Source: Berkiella sp963829835
GTDB taxonomy: Bacteria; Pseudomonadota; Gammaproteobacteria; Berkiellales; Berkiellaceae
Assembly: GCA_963829835.1 (NCBI GenBank)
Contig: CAWHKC010000003.1
Span: 186,001-250,000 of the forward strand
DNA length: 64,000 nt
Direction: 5' to 3'
The position numbers and the translations under genes are program-made. This document shows, in pieces, positions 28,629-37,739 of this stretch (positions are counted from its first letter, which is position 1; each line of letters opens with the position of its first letter). The notes beneath the pieces are model-generated. The model searched no databases. It worked only from the letters and a program-made list of their open reading frames with translations, and was not told the DNA's origin.

Positions 28629-28930
28629 TTCTTAACACCATTTCCAATGTGCGAAATAGGGTGATTTTAAAAATGCCAATATATTCATTTTGTAGCATTC
28701 CTACTTATCGTTAATTATAAACCGCTCATCTTTGAATGTAAGGATTAAATTGACATATAAATCATCACTCTGTATCGTCTTTAAGCAATTAAGTGATAGG
28801 TCTTCTCGTTCAAAACAAATCGAGAACTGGCTTGTTAATCCCGCCTAGTTTACTCATTAAACGGGTCTGTCACGAGGTAAGCTTTGTGCGGCTCGTGATA
28901 ATTTCTTCCACCCTGATAGCTCCCTCGATT
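28629..28930 (+). promoter_or_regulatory. Composite upstream element, copy B, with near-consensus promoter
   Basis: This sits in the 651-bp spacer 28530-29180. It opens with AACACCATTT and GCGAAATAGGGTGATTTTAAA. It lacks the CAGGAATTTCCTG module; instead a block nearly identical to copy C runs from about 28705 to 28911. TTGACA (28750-28755), a 17-nt spacer and TATCGT (28773-28778) form a good sigma-70-type promoter. The leader has GTGATAG (28793-28799), CTGTCAC (28867-28873), CTCGTGA (28892-28898) and AGCTCCCTC (28918-28926), which allow alternative pairings. Start codon 29181 gives a predicted leader of roughly 395 nt. I see no gene in 28931-29180. A TGGTGTT/AACACCA stem (28623-28640) may belong to the end of the preceding gene. 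Confidence 0.65.
28750..28778 (+). promoter_or_regulatory. Sigma-70-like promoter in copy B
   Basis: -35 TTGACA (exact consensus), 17-nt spacer, -10 TATCGT (4 of 6). The same boxes and spacing recur in copy C. It is predicted to drive the gene at 29181 with a long structured leader. Confidence 0.55.
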
Positions 28931-29180
28931 CATCAATATTTTGCTTTCTTTGAGAGCGCTCATTATTTCGCGTCGCAAAGGCAAACCAGAAAAAAGAGGA
29001 TTGTAAGACATGCTTGACTATGTTCAATTTACACAAAAGCTTAAAGATGATCAGTGCGCAGTTTTTGGCAGAAAATTTTCTCTTTAGACACGTAAAGATA
29101 ATATAGGGCCATAGGTAAGTAACAAAATGGCAGCATCTCATCGAATTTTACAATACAGTTCTTTCACTTAAGGGAACAAC

Positions 29181-30422
29181 ATGATTAACAATAGCAATAA
29201 TTTTAAACCTACTAGCAATGTGAAAGAGCCTATTTGTCCTGGGTGCCAAGATGGGCTTGAAATCGCAAATTCAGCTGCTTTAAATTATTTACTTAATCTT
29301 CTTGGATCTTGTTCAAGGGGTGATAAATTTCGGATAAATTATGGCTTCTATATGGGCGATGGGAATGCGTTACACAATTTTTGTTATAAGATGATGTTAC
29401 CTCAAAAACCTGGTACGGATTATAATCCTAATAAGGTGTATGCACCGGATGTACCTCCTTATTACATAGGAAAGAGTCCTTCTTTTGCATCAGATTGGAA
29501 GGAAATCGAAAAGATCATCATTACTTTAGTTACTAAAGTGAATTCCTTAAAAGAGACAGACAGCTTTTTTCAACAATCCCCCCTTTATGCGGCGATTGCT
29601 TATGACAATACGCCTTCTGCTTTGGCATTGATTAAAATTATTGCTGAAGATCCCACTTTGTCAAACGAGCTGTTTAACATGCTCTCGGAAGATGAAACCT
29701 ACGGTACGACTCCCTTATTTTTGTCTATCCAAAGGGCAAATTTGCAAGTTTTCACAGCTTTGATTGATACAGGCTTAATTGATGTTAATATTAAGGGTAA
29801 ATTCGGCTTAAGTCCTTTGCATTGGGCCGTCATCATGGGCTTACCGGAGATGGTTGTAGCACTATTAGAAGCAGGTGCCAACCCTAATGCAGAAACAGAT
29901 GCAGGAAAAACACCATTCGATTACATTAATATCTCGAAGCACCAGCTGTGCGACTCTGGGGAGTTTAGACCGGTCATGGCCCATTTTTGGGAGCGTACAG
30001 CTCTGTTTTTGGAAATACGGAATGAAAAAATGAAAACTGCGCAAGAGAAAATATACTCACTCATTTTAAAAACACCCTTGAAGCAAAAAAGGCCTTTACC
30101 TCTAATTAGTAATCTTGAACATAGACAAAGAAATATCACTCCGCAATTTAATAATAATGCCAACACTCAATCAATTAATGTGCCTGAAATAACAATCGAA
30201 CAACAATTAACAAATAACTGTAAGAGCTTTTTTGATGTGAGTGATACTCAAGCTCAAAAATTAGCAGGGCTTTTAATCTCTACTAATGGGAATAAATCTC
30301 TTGATGATCACATAAATCAATTACATGATCTTTTTTCACTTGCAGACTTTGATGTTAATAAATTAGTGCACAATCTTGAGGAAAGATTAAGGAATAAACA
30401 AAAGCTAACGGGTCTATTGTAA
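29181..30422 (+). CDS. Ankyrin-repeat protein
   Basis: 413 residues, function unknown. The N-terminal ~130 residues have no recognised domain; CPGCQDG near residue 20 is a Cys pair that might bind metal. Ankyrin repeats cover about 130-255 (TTPLFLSIQRANLQVFTALIDTG; GLSPLHWAVIMGLPEMVVALLEAGANPNAETDAGKTPFD across the next). The C-terminal third is polar with helical character. The SD AAGGGAA precedes the ATG. It has copy B upstream with a long leader. An ankyrin-type effector candidate by analogy with Legionella and Coxiella proteins; this is inference. Confidence 0.7.
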   Translation: MINNSNNFKPTSNVKEPICPGCQDGLEIANSAALNYLLNLLGSCSRGDKFRINYGFYMGDGNALHNFCYKMMLPQKPGTDYNPNKVYAPDVPPYYIGKSPSFASDWKEIEKIIITLVTKVNSLKETDSFFQQSPLYAAIAYDNTPSALALIKIIAEDPTLSNELFNMLSEDETYGTTPLFLSIQRANLQVFTALIDTGLIDVNIKGKFGLSPLHWAVIMGLPEMVVALLEAGANPNAETDAGKTPFDYINISKHQLCDSGEFRPVMAHFWERTALFLEIRNEKMKTAQEKIYSLILKTPLKQKRPLPLISNLEHRQRNITPQFNNNANTQSINVPEITIEQQLTNNCKSFFDVSDTQAQKLAGLLISTNGNKSLDDHINQLHDLFSLADFDVNKLVHNLEERLRNKQKLTGLL

Positions 30423-30509
30423 AAAAGTTTTGTGCTTTTTTATGCACTTTATGCGGTTGGATTTTTGGTTACATTTTTCGTGTTAATATTGCTCCCACAT
30501 TCATATCGT

Positions 30510-30740
30510 TCCCACTCATCGTTATTTATAAACCACCTATCGTCGAATGTAAGGATTAAATTGACATATAAATTCTCACTCTGTATCGTCTTTAAGCAAT
30601 TAAGTGATAGGTCTTCTCATTCAAAACAAATCGAGAACTGGCTTGTTAATCCCGCCTAGTTTACTCATTAAACGGGTCTGTCACGAGGTAAGCTTTGTGC
30701 GGCTCGTGATAATCTCTACGAATCTGATAGCTTCCTCAAA
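30510..30740 (+). promoter_or_regulatory. Composite upstream element, copy C
   Basis: It fills most of the 347-bp spacer 30423-30769 and is almost identical to copy B for about 200 bp (from ATCGTTATTTATAAACC to the CTCGTGATAAT stem). Promoter boxes are TTGACA (30561-30566), 17 nt, TATCGT (30584-30589). The leader has GTGATAG (30604-30610), CTGTCAC (30678-30684), TCACGAG/CTCGTGA (30681-30687 with 30703-30709), and GAGGTAAGCT/AGCTTCCTC (30685-30694 with 30729-30737). The predicted leader before the ATG at 30770 is about 175 nt. Confidence 0.65.
30561..30589 (+). promoter_or_regulatory. Sigma-70-like promoter in copy C
   Basis: TTGACA, 17-nt spacer, TATCGT. The spacer differs from copy B at two or three positions while both boxes are unchanged, which fits selection on the boxes. 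It is predicted to drive the gene at 30770. Confidence 0.55.
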
Positions 30741-30769
30741 TACTTTGAATTTGCCAGAGGAATTTCATT

Positions 30770-32326
30770 ATGAAAAGTGGCGCTAAAAAAGCTAAAGATT
30801 CTGATAATAAAATATTAGATGAACTAATGAAGGTTCATGGGTATTTTTATGAAAAATTTAAAGTCGCAAAACAGCGCTCAGTTTCTAGCAAAAAACCTGT
30901 TCTGGTTTTATTTGGTGAAGATCATTATAGCTCCTTTTCATCATTAACTGAAATAGTCGGGATAACGGTTGCCGTTGAGCTTGGCATTAAGCGATTTTGT
31001 TATGAATATGATGACTCTAGACATGCTCGCATGTTAGGTTTATCTTTAACATCATTACGAAATTCTCCATCCCAGATGATTAGTTCGATGCAATTAATAA
31101 AGAAATTATTAATGAATTTTGAACCAATTGATCAAGGATTGAATGATAAAGATCATTTGATTCCCTATAAAGACAAAATTATGCCAAATGTAGGTCCGGA
31201 AGATATTGAAGGTATGACATACCGCAATGAAATCATGGCGGAAATATTAAGAAGTAAAAATCAAGATGCCTTTGCGATTGTTGGAGCTTCTCATCTTTCT
31301 GGTTTAATAAAGGAAGAAAAACTTAACGAAAACTTTGAAGTTATTTTAATTGATTCCTGTTGGGCTGAATCTGAATATCAACAATGTTTGAGAGATATTT
31401 TCCCTGATCTCTACGAAAAATCTAGATCGATTGCTACTACTAAAGATTTTTTGGATCATTTTGCATTCCTAAGCACCAAAGCACTTGCTCCTATTTGTGC
31501 AGGAAATGCGTTTTGCCTTGCAGCTTGGACAGGGGACTTACCCGTCGTGAGGAATCTATTAACCCGAGCTAGACGGGAAATTTCAGATGAGGGTATTGAT
31601 TTGGCATTGGGATACGCTGTTCAAAATAGCCATCTTACTGTCGTTGAAGCATTGTTAAACCAGACTTACTATAAGATAGATGCCGATCAAAAAGCAAAGA
31701 TATTCGCTCTCGCTGCTGAAAACGGCGATATCAACATGGTTCACTTACTCTATTACCATCGTGGCAAACAGATAACCACGGAAGATTTACGTTGTCCTGT
31801 GCGAAGAGCTACTTCAAAGGGGCATATTAAAGTGGTCGACTTTCTGTTATCCAAAGTTGAACATAGGCATTCATCTGAATTTATAGAAACAGCTCTTAAA
31901 TTGGCTGCAAGCTCGCATCAACAAGATCTTGTGACTTTTCTATTAGATAAATATGGAAATGAACTGACAAATTATCAAATTTCATCTGCACTTGGATTTA
32001 GTCGTGCTAGTGCATTTTTTGCTTCAAAGGCTGCAACAAGCGTGGTCAATCATAGTTATAATACAGTGCTAAGTTTTTTCCCTGCAATGCTTGGTGCGTC
32101 ACCAATATCTCCGCAGGTTGAAGTAGATAATGTAAGATATGCAACACTCCACGAATTTGAGCCTATGGATCTTGAAGAAGAAGTAAGCCAGCCTTCTCCG
32201 GTCTTGGAATTTCGTCGTAACAAAGATTCGGCCGAGGTAGTACACGCTCAAGGTGAGAAACGGGATCTCGAACTAGTGATTAAAGATCAAAGCATGAGAT
32301 CATTAAAGAAAAGAAATGCTAAATAG
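30770..32326 (+). CDS. GEDH/GASH-motif domain (TraB/ChaN/EreA-like fold?) fused to ankyrin-like repeats
   Basis: 518 residues. The N-terminal ~200 residues show VLVLFGEDHYSSF (GEDH at 49-52), MTYRNEIMAEIL and AIVGASHLSGL (about 170-180). A strand ending in G-E-x-H, a helix with RN, and a later G-x-x-H-x-x-G-L strand are the pattern of the TraB/TIKI, ChaN and erythromycin-esterase-like superfamily, some members being metal-dependent hydrolases. The residues at ~250-420 form degenerate ankyrin-like repeats (NAFCLAAWTGDLPVVRNLL; IFALAAENGDINMVHLL). The tail is basic. The SD AGAGGAA supports the start. It is preceded by copy C. The enzymatic assignment is tentative. Confidence 0.7.
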   Translation: MKSGAKKAKDSDNKILDELMKVHGYFYEKFKVAKQRSVSSKKPVLVLFGEDHYSSFSSLTEIVGITVAVELGIKRFCYEYDDSRHARMLGLSLTSLRNSPSQMISSMQLIKKLLMNFEPIDQGLNDKDHLIPYKDKIMPNVGPEDIEGMTYRNEIMAEILRSKNQDAFAIVGASHLSGLIKEEKLNENFEVILIDSCWAESEYQQCLRDIFPDLYEKSRSIATTKDFLDHFAFLSTKALAPICAGNAFCLAAWTGDLPVVRNLLTRARREISDEGIDLALGYAVQNSHLTVVEALLNQTYYKIDADQKAKIFALAAENGDINMVHLLYYHRGKQITTEDLRCPVRRATSKGHIKVVDFLLSKVEHRHSSEFIETALKLAASSHQQDLVTFLLDKYGNELTNYQISSALGFSRASAFFASKAATSVVNHSYNTVLSFFPAMLGASPISPQVEVDNVRYATLHEFEPMDLEEEVSQPSPVLEFRRNKDSAEVVHAQGEKRDLELVIKDQSMRSLKKRNAK

Positions 32327-32328
32327 AT

Positions 32329-32366
32329 AAGAGTTCTTTTTAGATTATAAAAACTAACTCTTTATT
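32329..32366 (+). terminator. Likely intrinsic terminator
   Basis: AAGAGTT (32329-32335) pairs with AACTCTT (32356-32362), extended inward by a T-run against an A-run with one bulge, and followed by TTATT. It lies just after the stop of the GEDH-ankyrin gene. The stem is AT-rich, so strength is uncertain. Confidence 0.4.
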
Positions 32367-32758
32367 AATGAACTTCCTTTGGGGCCGTAGCGTAAGTCAA
32401 AAAGCGATTGCGTAAACACAAATGTTGATCGAATAGTTGCAACTACATGTAATACATGAATAATCACCTATCCGCTTGCTTTGCTCACTTATCGCAATTT
32501 CCTTCCTCTGATGATCCCTCATCATTATAATTGAACAAAGTTACACAGGATCTCATCATTTATTATGAAAAATCTTCATATTACAATGTTAAGCCAACAG
32601 CAAGTGCGGAATCTTGCTTGTGTTACTTCGTCTAACAAGAATCTCAACCACAACGTTCAATTATTTGCCGGCTATAGCTGAATCTTTCCATCTAAACAAT
32701 CTATTCATTTATTTTTAAACACTTAATTTATATTTTAATTAAACTAAAGAGGTATATC
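32367..32758. other. Non-coding spacer without recognised elements
   Basis: This ~390-bp spacer lacks the palindrome, leader and promoter blocks seen before other island genes. A 38-codon ATG frame at 32565-32681 has no well-placed Shine-Dalgarno and is not called. The final ~60 bases are very AT-rich and probably contain the promoter of the next gene. Confidence 0.4.
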
Positions 32759-33379
32759 ATGTCAAAATATGGTGCACAATTACGTCCAAAAACCGTTGAA
32801 CAAAGTCAGGCTGAATTTGATGCCAAAGTGGCGCAATTTAAAGCAGAAGCAGATGCTAAAATTAGCGAATTTAAGCGACAAAGAGATGCGCGAATGGCAG
32901 AATTATTTGCAAAAGTAGATAAAAGCACTGAAGAAGCAAGAATTGAGGCTGAAGTAGAGAAAAGGGTTGCGCAAAGATTATCAAGCAAACCTAGCTATAC
33001 TCCTACATATTCAGGAGCTACTCCAACATACAAAGAGTCTATGGAATTGGTTGATAATTTAAGCAAAGGATATCCCGCTTTAGCGATGGCTGCATTTAAA
33101 AAGCACTTATCATATTACATGGGCACAGGAATATGTTATTTGCCAGAAATTATAAAAGGCGCAATTGATGGTAATAACCTTGAGTTTGTTGATTTTCTTC
33201 TCCAGCAATCTTCTAAACTCAAAGTTGATGATATATTGAAAACTTATGAAAGTTTTGTAAAACTTAAAGGTGTTAATGGAAAGGATCCATCCGAATATGC
33301 GGCGTCATTATATAACTATAGGATTTCAAGCAGGCTTAAGGAAGTTGAAAAGGCCAATGAAAGCAAACTTAAGTTTTAG
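32759..33379 (+). CDS. Coiled-coil protein of unknown function
   Basis: 206 residues. Residues 12-75 are a charged heptad-like helix (AEFDAKVAQFKAEADAK, then EARIEAEVEKRVAQRL) predicted to form a coiled coil. A Ser/Thr/Pro/Tyr-rich linker (PSYTPTYSGATPTY) follows, then a ~110-residue mostly helical domain (AAFKKHLSYYMGTGICYLPEIIKGAIDGNNLEFVDFLL overall) that looks like a single ankyrin- or helical-repeat-like unit. The SD AGAGGT lies 8 nt before the ATG. A perfect palindromic terminator follows. Function not recognised. Confidence 0.65.
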   Translation: MSKYGAQLRPKTVEQSQAEFDAKVAQFKAEADAKISEFKRQRDARMAELFAKVDKSTEEARIEAEVEKRVAQRLSSKPSYTPTYSGATPTYKESMELVDNLSKGYPALAMAAFKKHLSYYMGTGICYLPEIIKGAIDGNNLEFVDFLLQQSSKLKVDDILKTYESFVKLKGVNGKDPSEYAASLYNYRISSRLKEVEKANESKLKF

Positions 33380-33383
33380 AAGA

Positions 33384-33410
33384 AAGGGTCAAGTATACTT
33401 GACCCTTTTC
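33384..33410. terminator. Strong palindromic terminator
   Basis: AAAGGGTCAAGTA and TACTTGACCCTTT are perfect reverse complements with T-runs on the plus strand (CCCTTTT). It lies 5 bp after the stop of the coiled-coil gene. A truncated copy of its left half (GTCAAGTATAC) recurs near 39084. Confidence 0.75.
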
Positions 33411-33702
33411 ACTTCTGGCGCCAAATTTGTATTTTTAGGTTTATTTCTAGGTAAGCATTAGTTCATTATCAAAACCATTGCTCTAAGCACTGGATGAGTT
33501 ATGATCTATCTCTCTCTCAAATCCTTTGAAGTTATGTAATATAAGGAACGCTTTAATTATTTGAGGGTGCAATCTATTTGTGTTTATTGTAGGGCCTCAA
33601 TGTTTGTGTTTTCGCACTTTTTTGATGTTTAGAAAACCGTGGTTAAAATATTCTTAAAGTCTAATCAGAATCAATTGTTAAATCTCCTTAAAAACGCATC
33701 AT

Positions 33703-33735
33703 TGTCAGGAATTTCCTGACATTTTTTTTATCTTA
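33703..33735 (+). promoter_or_regulatory. Composite upstream element, copy D (partial)
   Basis: TGTCAGG and CCTGACA flank AATTT (33703-33721), followed by a run of eight T. It shares the palindrome core CAGGAATTTCCTG, but one outer base pair differs from the other copies (T-A instead of C-G) and pairing is kept. GGTAAACT is missing. It lies ~310 bp upstream of the gene at 34034. The rest of spacer 33411-34033 shows TCTATAAACCGG (33749-33760), a short CTCC/GGAG stem near 33925 and nothing else recognised. Confidence 0.5.
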
Positions 33736-34033
33736 ACGTCTTTTTGATGTCTATAAACCGGTCATTAATTAAAAAATGTAAAACTATAATTAAAACCAAG
33801 TTTGCAAAAATTAATCATTATGTGATTGGAGCAAATCAATTAGATGCGAAACTGCAGGGCTTCCACGGAGCTTGAGCAGCACTATTTTGCTGGGATATAT
33901 AACAAAAGGATAGTCCCTCTCCATAAGGGGAGCTTATAAATGGCGGCATCAGGTCCCCATATTTATTATTGACATAAAAAAATAAGTAATATATAGTTAG
34001 GTGCCTTATTTTGGAAGTTCACTAAGGTACTGT

Positions 34034-36334
34034 ATGGCAATCAAACTAAGCAAATCAGCACATTCACACATCCAATCGACCATTGAAGATATAACTTCTG
34101 CATTTAACCTAAGTTTGGAACAAAAGTCTCAATTGAATGATGTATTATCAATGCCAACACTGCTGGCAGCTGACTTTTTTTATGTTGCCACATATGAAGA
34201 AACTTTAGATACCATTTTACATTTATCAGGAAAGTATGGTTTAAACGAAGCTCTTTTGCTTGCTGCCTATAAACAGCTTTTTGCGAATACAAATGAATAC
34301 CTGACTAAAAAAATAACAAAACTTGAAAAAACTTTTAAAAGCATTCAAACTGGCGAAAAAATCTTTAACGAATTACTGAGCTTTATTCAAGTAAAGAAGA
34401 GCCCATCTGAAATAGAATATCTTTTTAAATCAAATCTTAAAGTGCTCACATTATATCTGCGTGCGCAACATGCAAAAATGTTAGCAGCCATTCAACCAGA
34501 TAAAGCCAACTATCAACTCATTCAAAAAGGGTTTAGAGCTATTCTATTAGCAGCTGCGCAAATAGGCAGACCATATGATAGTGCCAAAACGCTTGGTGAA
34601 AAAATACAACAATATGAAAAAACGCTCAATGAAAAATTAAAAAATGGTGCATTAGAACATGGTGCAATAGCTAATAACTACAGTATTGCAATGCCAAGTA
34701 TGTATGAAATTATGCCTTATAGGTCATATAAATTTTCATATAAACGTTTTCAATGGAATAATCTATTTTTTCTTGAATTATATGATTTTAGAAAAGACTA
34801 TTTATTACGTTTTAAAGAAAGTAAACTAAAAGTCAAACTTGCTGAAAAAAACAATGGCGAATTAGCTGAATATCTTGAAGACACTCGTAATACGTTTATC
34901 CATGGTAGTAATGGCCCGATTCTAACCTTATTATCTGATTCTTTCTATGCTCTACATCCAACAGGTAAATTAAATCAACTCGACATTTTGCCTCTCACGG
35001 GGGAATTGCAGAATGGGGCCAATCACGATGGAGTGAATATCAAATATATTTCGAGCACAGGCATCGAAAATGCTGGAATGTCCTGGCACACTTATGCTCA
35101 ACCAAGTTTTAATTTTAACGTGAAAGACGCTCTTGGACAATTAACCAGCTTCACTGATAACATTCAAGCATATATTCAAGAAAAAACGAAAAAAAACCAC
35201 CCTATCATCTATTCTCAATATATTGGTGCATCAGTTGATGATCTTGTTAAAACACAATTTAATCTGAGAAGGTTAGCTCAATCTCATCTCACAGAAACAG
35301 AAATAGCCCAATTCAAAGACGTTGAGAAAAAGCTAGGCGAAGTGATATCTTTACTAAAAACTGCCATTCATGAATATAAACAAACTGTTAGCTATCGAGA
35401 TCTAGCGACAACGGAAAACTTAGCTTGTTACTTCACAGACTTTGAAAGACACGAAAAAACCTTTAATGCGCTTTATGAATTTTTAACTTCAACAATAGAA
35501 CTGAAAGTGAGCATAAAAAAGAAATCAGAAGATTTATCTATGCCCCTAATATTTACCTCTGCTCATGTTCATATGCAGCGCTATGAGCGTACAAATGATG
35601 AATATGTTACAGCCCGCTCTTTAAAACTGGGGGAAGATATTCAAACTATCTACACTGATAACCAAGAAAATGCGGATAAAATTAACGATTGGATCAAACG
35701 CAGTGAATTGCAACAAAAAGTTAATGTCAAATTAATATCATCACTAGCAAAAGCACAAGAAGTATTTTTCCAACTACAGCCTTATCTGGCAGATATCCTC
35801 TCAATAAAAAAGCTAAAATCAATCCAAGCAAACCAAGATAAACTCTTTGCACCTAAACCGATGTTTACCGCTTTGCAAACTACATTGCAAAAAGTAAAGT
35901 ATCGAGCCACAACTGCTTTGAATAAAATGGCTGCTTTGCGTAAAATCGTTAACCCTAGCTTTTCGAAGGGTTGGGCCTTGATTTTGATACCGCTTGCTGC
36001 ACTTAAGCCAATTTTTAGTTGGCCGCTAACACTTACGATTAGTCTAGTCAGTTATTCTTTTTATAGAACGGGCTCATTTCTAAAATTTGCCTTTTTGAGC
36101 GATGAGGTGGCAAGAAAAGCCGATGCTAAGCAAATCAAATTCGATGCTCACAGCAGCCAAGCCGACGCGTATTACTTAGGGAGATCCGCTCAAAAGAGCT
36201 GGCTGGTATATGGGGCAAGTTTCTTGATGCCAAAAGCTTATAGCCGAAGTTATTATTTAGGTACAATAGATGAAATCAATAAGGTTGATAGTGCATTTAG
36301 ACTGAGAAAAGACAACAAAAGTTATCCAAAATAA
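34034..36334 (+). CDS. Large helical protein of unknown function with C-terminal hydrophobic segment
   Basis: 766 residues from ATG 34034, where AAGGT lies 7 nt upstream; a GTG in frame at 34001 is less likely. It is mostly helical and charged. Residues ~330-350 and ~540-560 contain conserved-looking polar blocks (GMSWHTYAQPSFNF; TSAHVHMQRYERTNDEYV) but I recognise no domain. A hydrophobic stretch near 660-690 (ALILIPLAALKPIFSWPL) could be one or two membrane segments; a basic tail follows. The codon usage resembles that of its island neighbours. It is followed after 44 bp by a membrane peptidase-like gene. A secreted or membrane-associated effector is possible but unproven. Confidence 0.6.
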   Translation: MAIKLSKSAHSHIQSTIEDITSAFNLSLEQKSQLNDVLSMPTLLAADFFYVATYEETLDTILHLSGKYGLNEALLLAAYKQLFANTNEYLTKKITKLEKTFKSIQTGEKIFNELLSFIQVKKSPSEIEYLFKSNLKVLTLYLRAQHAKMLAAIQPDKANYQLIQKGFRAILLAAAQIGRPYDSAKTLGEKIQQYEKTLNEKLKNGALEHGAIANNYSIAMPSMYEIMPYRSYKFSYKRFQWNNLFFLELYDFRKDYLLRFKESKLKVKLAEKNNGELAEYLEDTRNTFIHGSNGPILTLLSDSFYALHPTGKLNQLDILPLTGELQNGANHDGVNIKYISSTGIENAGMSWHTYAQPSFNFNVKDALGQLTSFTDNIQAYIQEKTKKNHPIIYSQYIGASVDDLVKTQFNLRRLAQSHLTETEIAQFKDVEKKLGEVISLLKTAIHEYKQTVSYRDLATTENLACYFTDFERHEKTFNALYEFLTSTIELKVSIKKKSEDLSMPLIFTSAHVHMQRYERTNDEYVTARSLKLGEDIQTIYTDNQENADKINDWIKRSELQQKVNVKLISSLAKAQEVFFQLQPYLADILSIKKLKSIQANQDKLFAPKPMFTALQTTLQKVKYRATTALNKMAALRKIVNPSFSKGWALILIPLAALKPIFSWPLTLTISLVSYSFYRTGSFLKFAFLSDEVARKADAKQIKFDAHSSQADAYYLGRSAQKSWLVYGASFLMPKAYSRSYYLGTIDEINKVDSAFRLRKDNKSYPK

Positions 36335-36378
36335 AATACGAGGCTTGCTAATGGGTACTTTTTCAATCAACTATCACT

Positions 36379-37173
36379 ATGCCAATGAGACATTTTATGA
36401 TTGAATCCTCAAAAGCAAAGCTCATACTCTTTACACCAATCTTCATTTTGGTAAGTCATTACTTGGCAGTTTTTCCACATGAATATGCACATTCATTTAC
36501 AGCTTGGTTATTAGGCTTCAAAAGTAACCCTCTTGCAATAGATTATGGTGGGTCATCTTGGAAGAATCTGTTGTTATTATTAAATATTGATGAAAACGTC
36601 AATTATAGTTTTATTTTCGATCAAGGGAAAGGATATGCCGCAGCATTAATTGCATTTGCCGGCCCCGGCATTGGAAATGGAGTATTTTATGTTTTATCAC
36701 TTTTATGGTTAAAAAATGATAAAGTCAAAAATAAAATTTATCTTTATTATTTCATATTTTGGTTTAATTTTATGAACCTTGCAAATTTCTATGATTATGT
36801 TCCAATTAGAACATTCAGCACTAAAGGTGATATCGGGCATCTGACTCAAGGTTTAAATATCTCACCTTGGTACATTTATGTCATATTTGGATATCTTGTT
36901 ATTTTACTGTTGTGGCATTTTTATACGCGTACATTGATTTGTGCTTTCTCAGTTTTAAAATTATCTGCTACTACGTCAAGAGCCGCCCTGGTCATACTTT
37001 GCACATCAATTATGTTTGGCTATTTTGGATTGCCAGGTTTATTTAACTATGGTGAAATTTCATATTTTTTATCCGCAACATCAGTATTTGCAATCCCTGG
37101 GATCATAACTGCATGTTGGCCAACACGCGTATGGGTAAGACGTCAATTAGAAAAAGAAGCACACCAATATTAA
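36379..37173 (+). CDS. M50-like integral membrane metallopeptidase candidate
   Basis: 264 residues with about six membrane segments. The first carries HEYAH at residues 34-38 (FPHEYAHSFTAWLLG), the HExxH zinc motif inside a membrane helix as in site-2 proteases. Other family-like features are FAGPGIGNGVFYVL in the next helix and NFYDYVPIRTFSTKGDIGH, which could provide the third zinc ligand (an Asp). These suggest an intramembrane or membrane-embedded zinc protease, but homology is faint. The start is uncertain (ATG 36379 or 36397); a 17-codon frame with a good SD (36351-36404) overlaps both and may couple translation. The substrate is unknown. Confidence 0.6.
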   Translation: MPMRHFMIESSKAKLILFTPIFILVSHYLAVFPHEYAHSFTAWLLGFKSNPLAIDYGGSSWKNLLLLLNIDENVNYSFIFDQGKGYAAALIAFAGPGIGNGVFYVLSLLWLKNDKVKNKIYLYYFIFWFNFMNLANFYDYVPIRTFSTKGDIGHLTQGLNISPWYIYVIFGYLVILLLWHFYTRTLICAFSVLKLSATTSRAALVILCTSIMFGYFGLPGLFNYGEISYFLSATSVFAIPGIITACWPTRVWVRRQLEKEAHQY

Positions 37174-37279
37174 AATCACTCAAGATTTTAATTTATAAGA
37201 ATTTGTCCTTGGAGTTTCGAACGCCATTTATGAAGCATAGAAAACGGTGAATTTATTTATGTGCAATCACGCACATTAA

Positions 37280-37576
37280 TTACACCATTCTTATCATTGA
37301 ATAGCCTATATTTGCTTTTAAAGCAGAATTTGCCAGTGATTTAAAATGATTTCGTGCATCAACCATAATACGTTCTTTTTCACTATCCAGATGGCAATTT
37401 GTAATTAATCTCTCTAGTGAAGTAAAAAACTGATTCTCCGTAGCACTCAGAGATCTATTAAAATAAACATTGTGAACAATCTCTTTGTTAATTCCATTCA
37501 AAAGATTAGTATAATCTTTGCTAAATTTTGTTTGATAGTATTTTTGCTTTAAATGAGTAAAAAGGGTGAAATGCAT
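37280..37576 (-). CDS. Small protein of unknown function
   Basis: 98 residues from ATG 37576, with GGAG placed 6 nt upstream; a TTG in frame at 37588 is less likely. It is helical and charged, with no signal peptide or membrane segment and no recognised domain. One Cys (ITNCHLD). It is convergent to the M50-like gene and divergent from the SDR gene. The good SD and position in an otherwise empty spacer support it as real. Confidence 0.5.
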   Translation of the reverse strand: MHFTLFTHLKQKYYQTKFSKDYTNLLNGINKEIVHNVYFNRSLSATENQFFTSLERLITNCHLDSEKERIMVDARNHFKSLANSALKANIGYSMIRMV

Positions 37577-37739
37577 GTTAAACTCCAATGTGTTATCTGC
37601 TAAAATTGTGACACAATTTTAAATATTTTAACATTAGCCTAAGATGGAAGGTAGTTTCACGCAGATAAAAAGATATGTACCTTGAGAGGGGCGGATCCCG
37701 GCTTGTTCATTAAGTATTGATAAATATAAGTGAGACATT

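Noticed and set aside
28793..29017. Short plus-strand frames across elements B and C (also 30604-30786)
   Set aside because: They coincide with the duplicated non-coding block, differ in their 3' parts and lack SD sequences.
32565..32681. 38-codon ATG frame in the spacer before the coiled-coil gene
   Set aside because: No well-placed Shine-Dalgarno and no recognisable features; could arise by chance.
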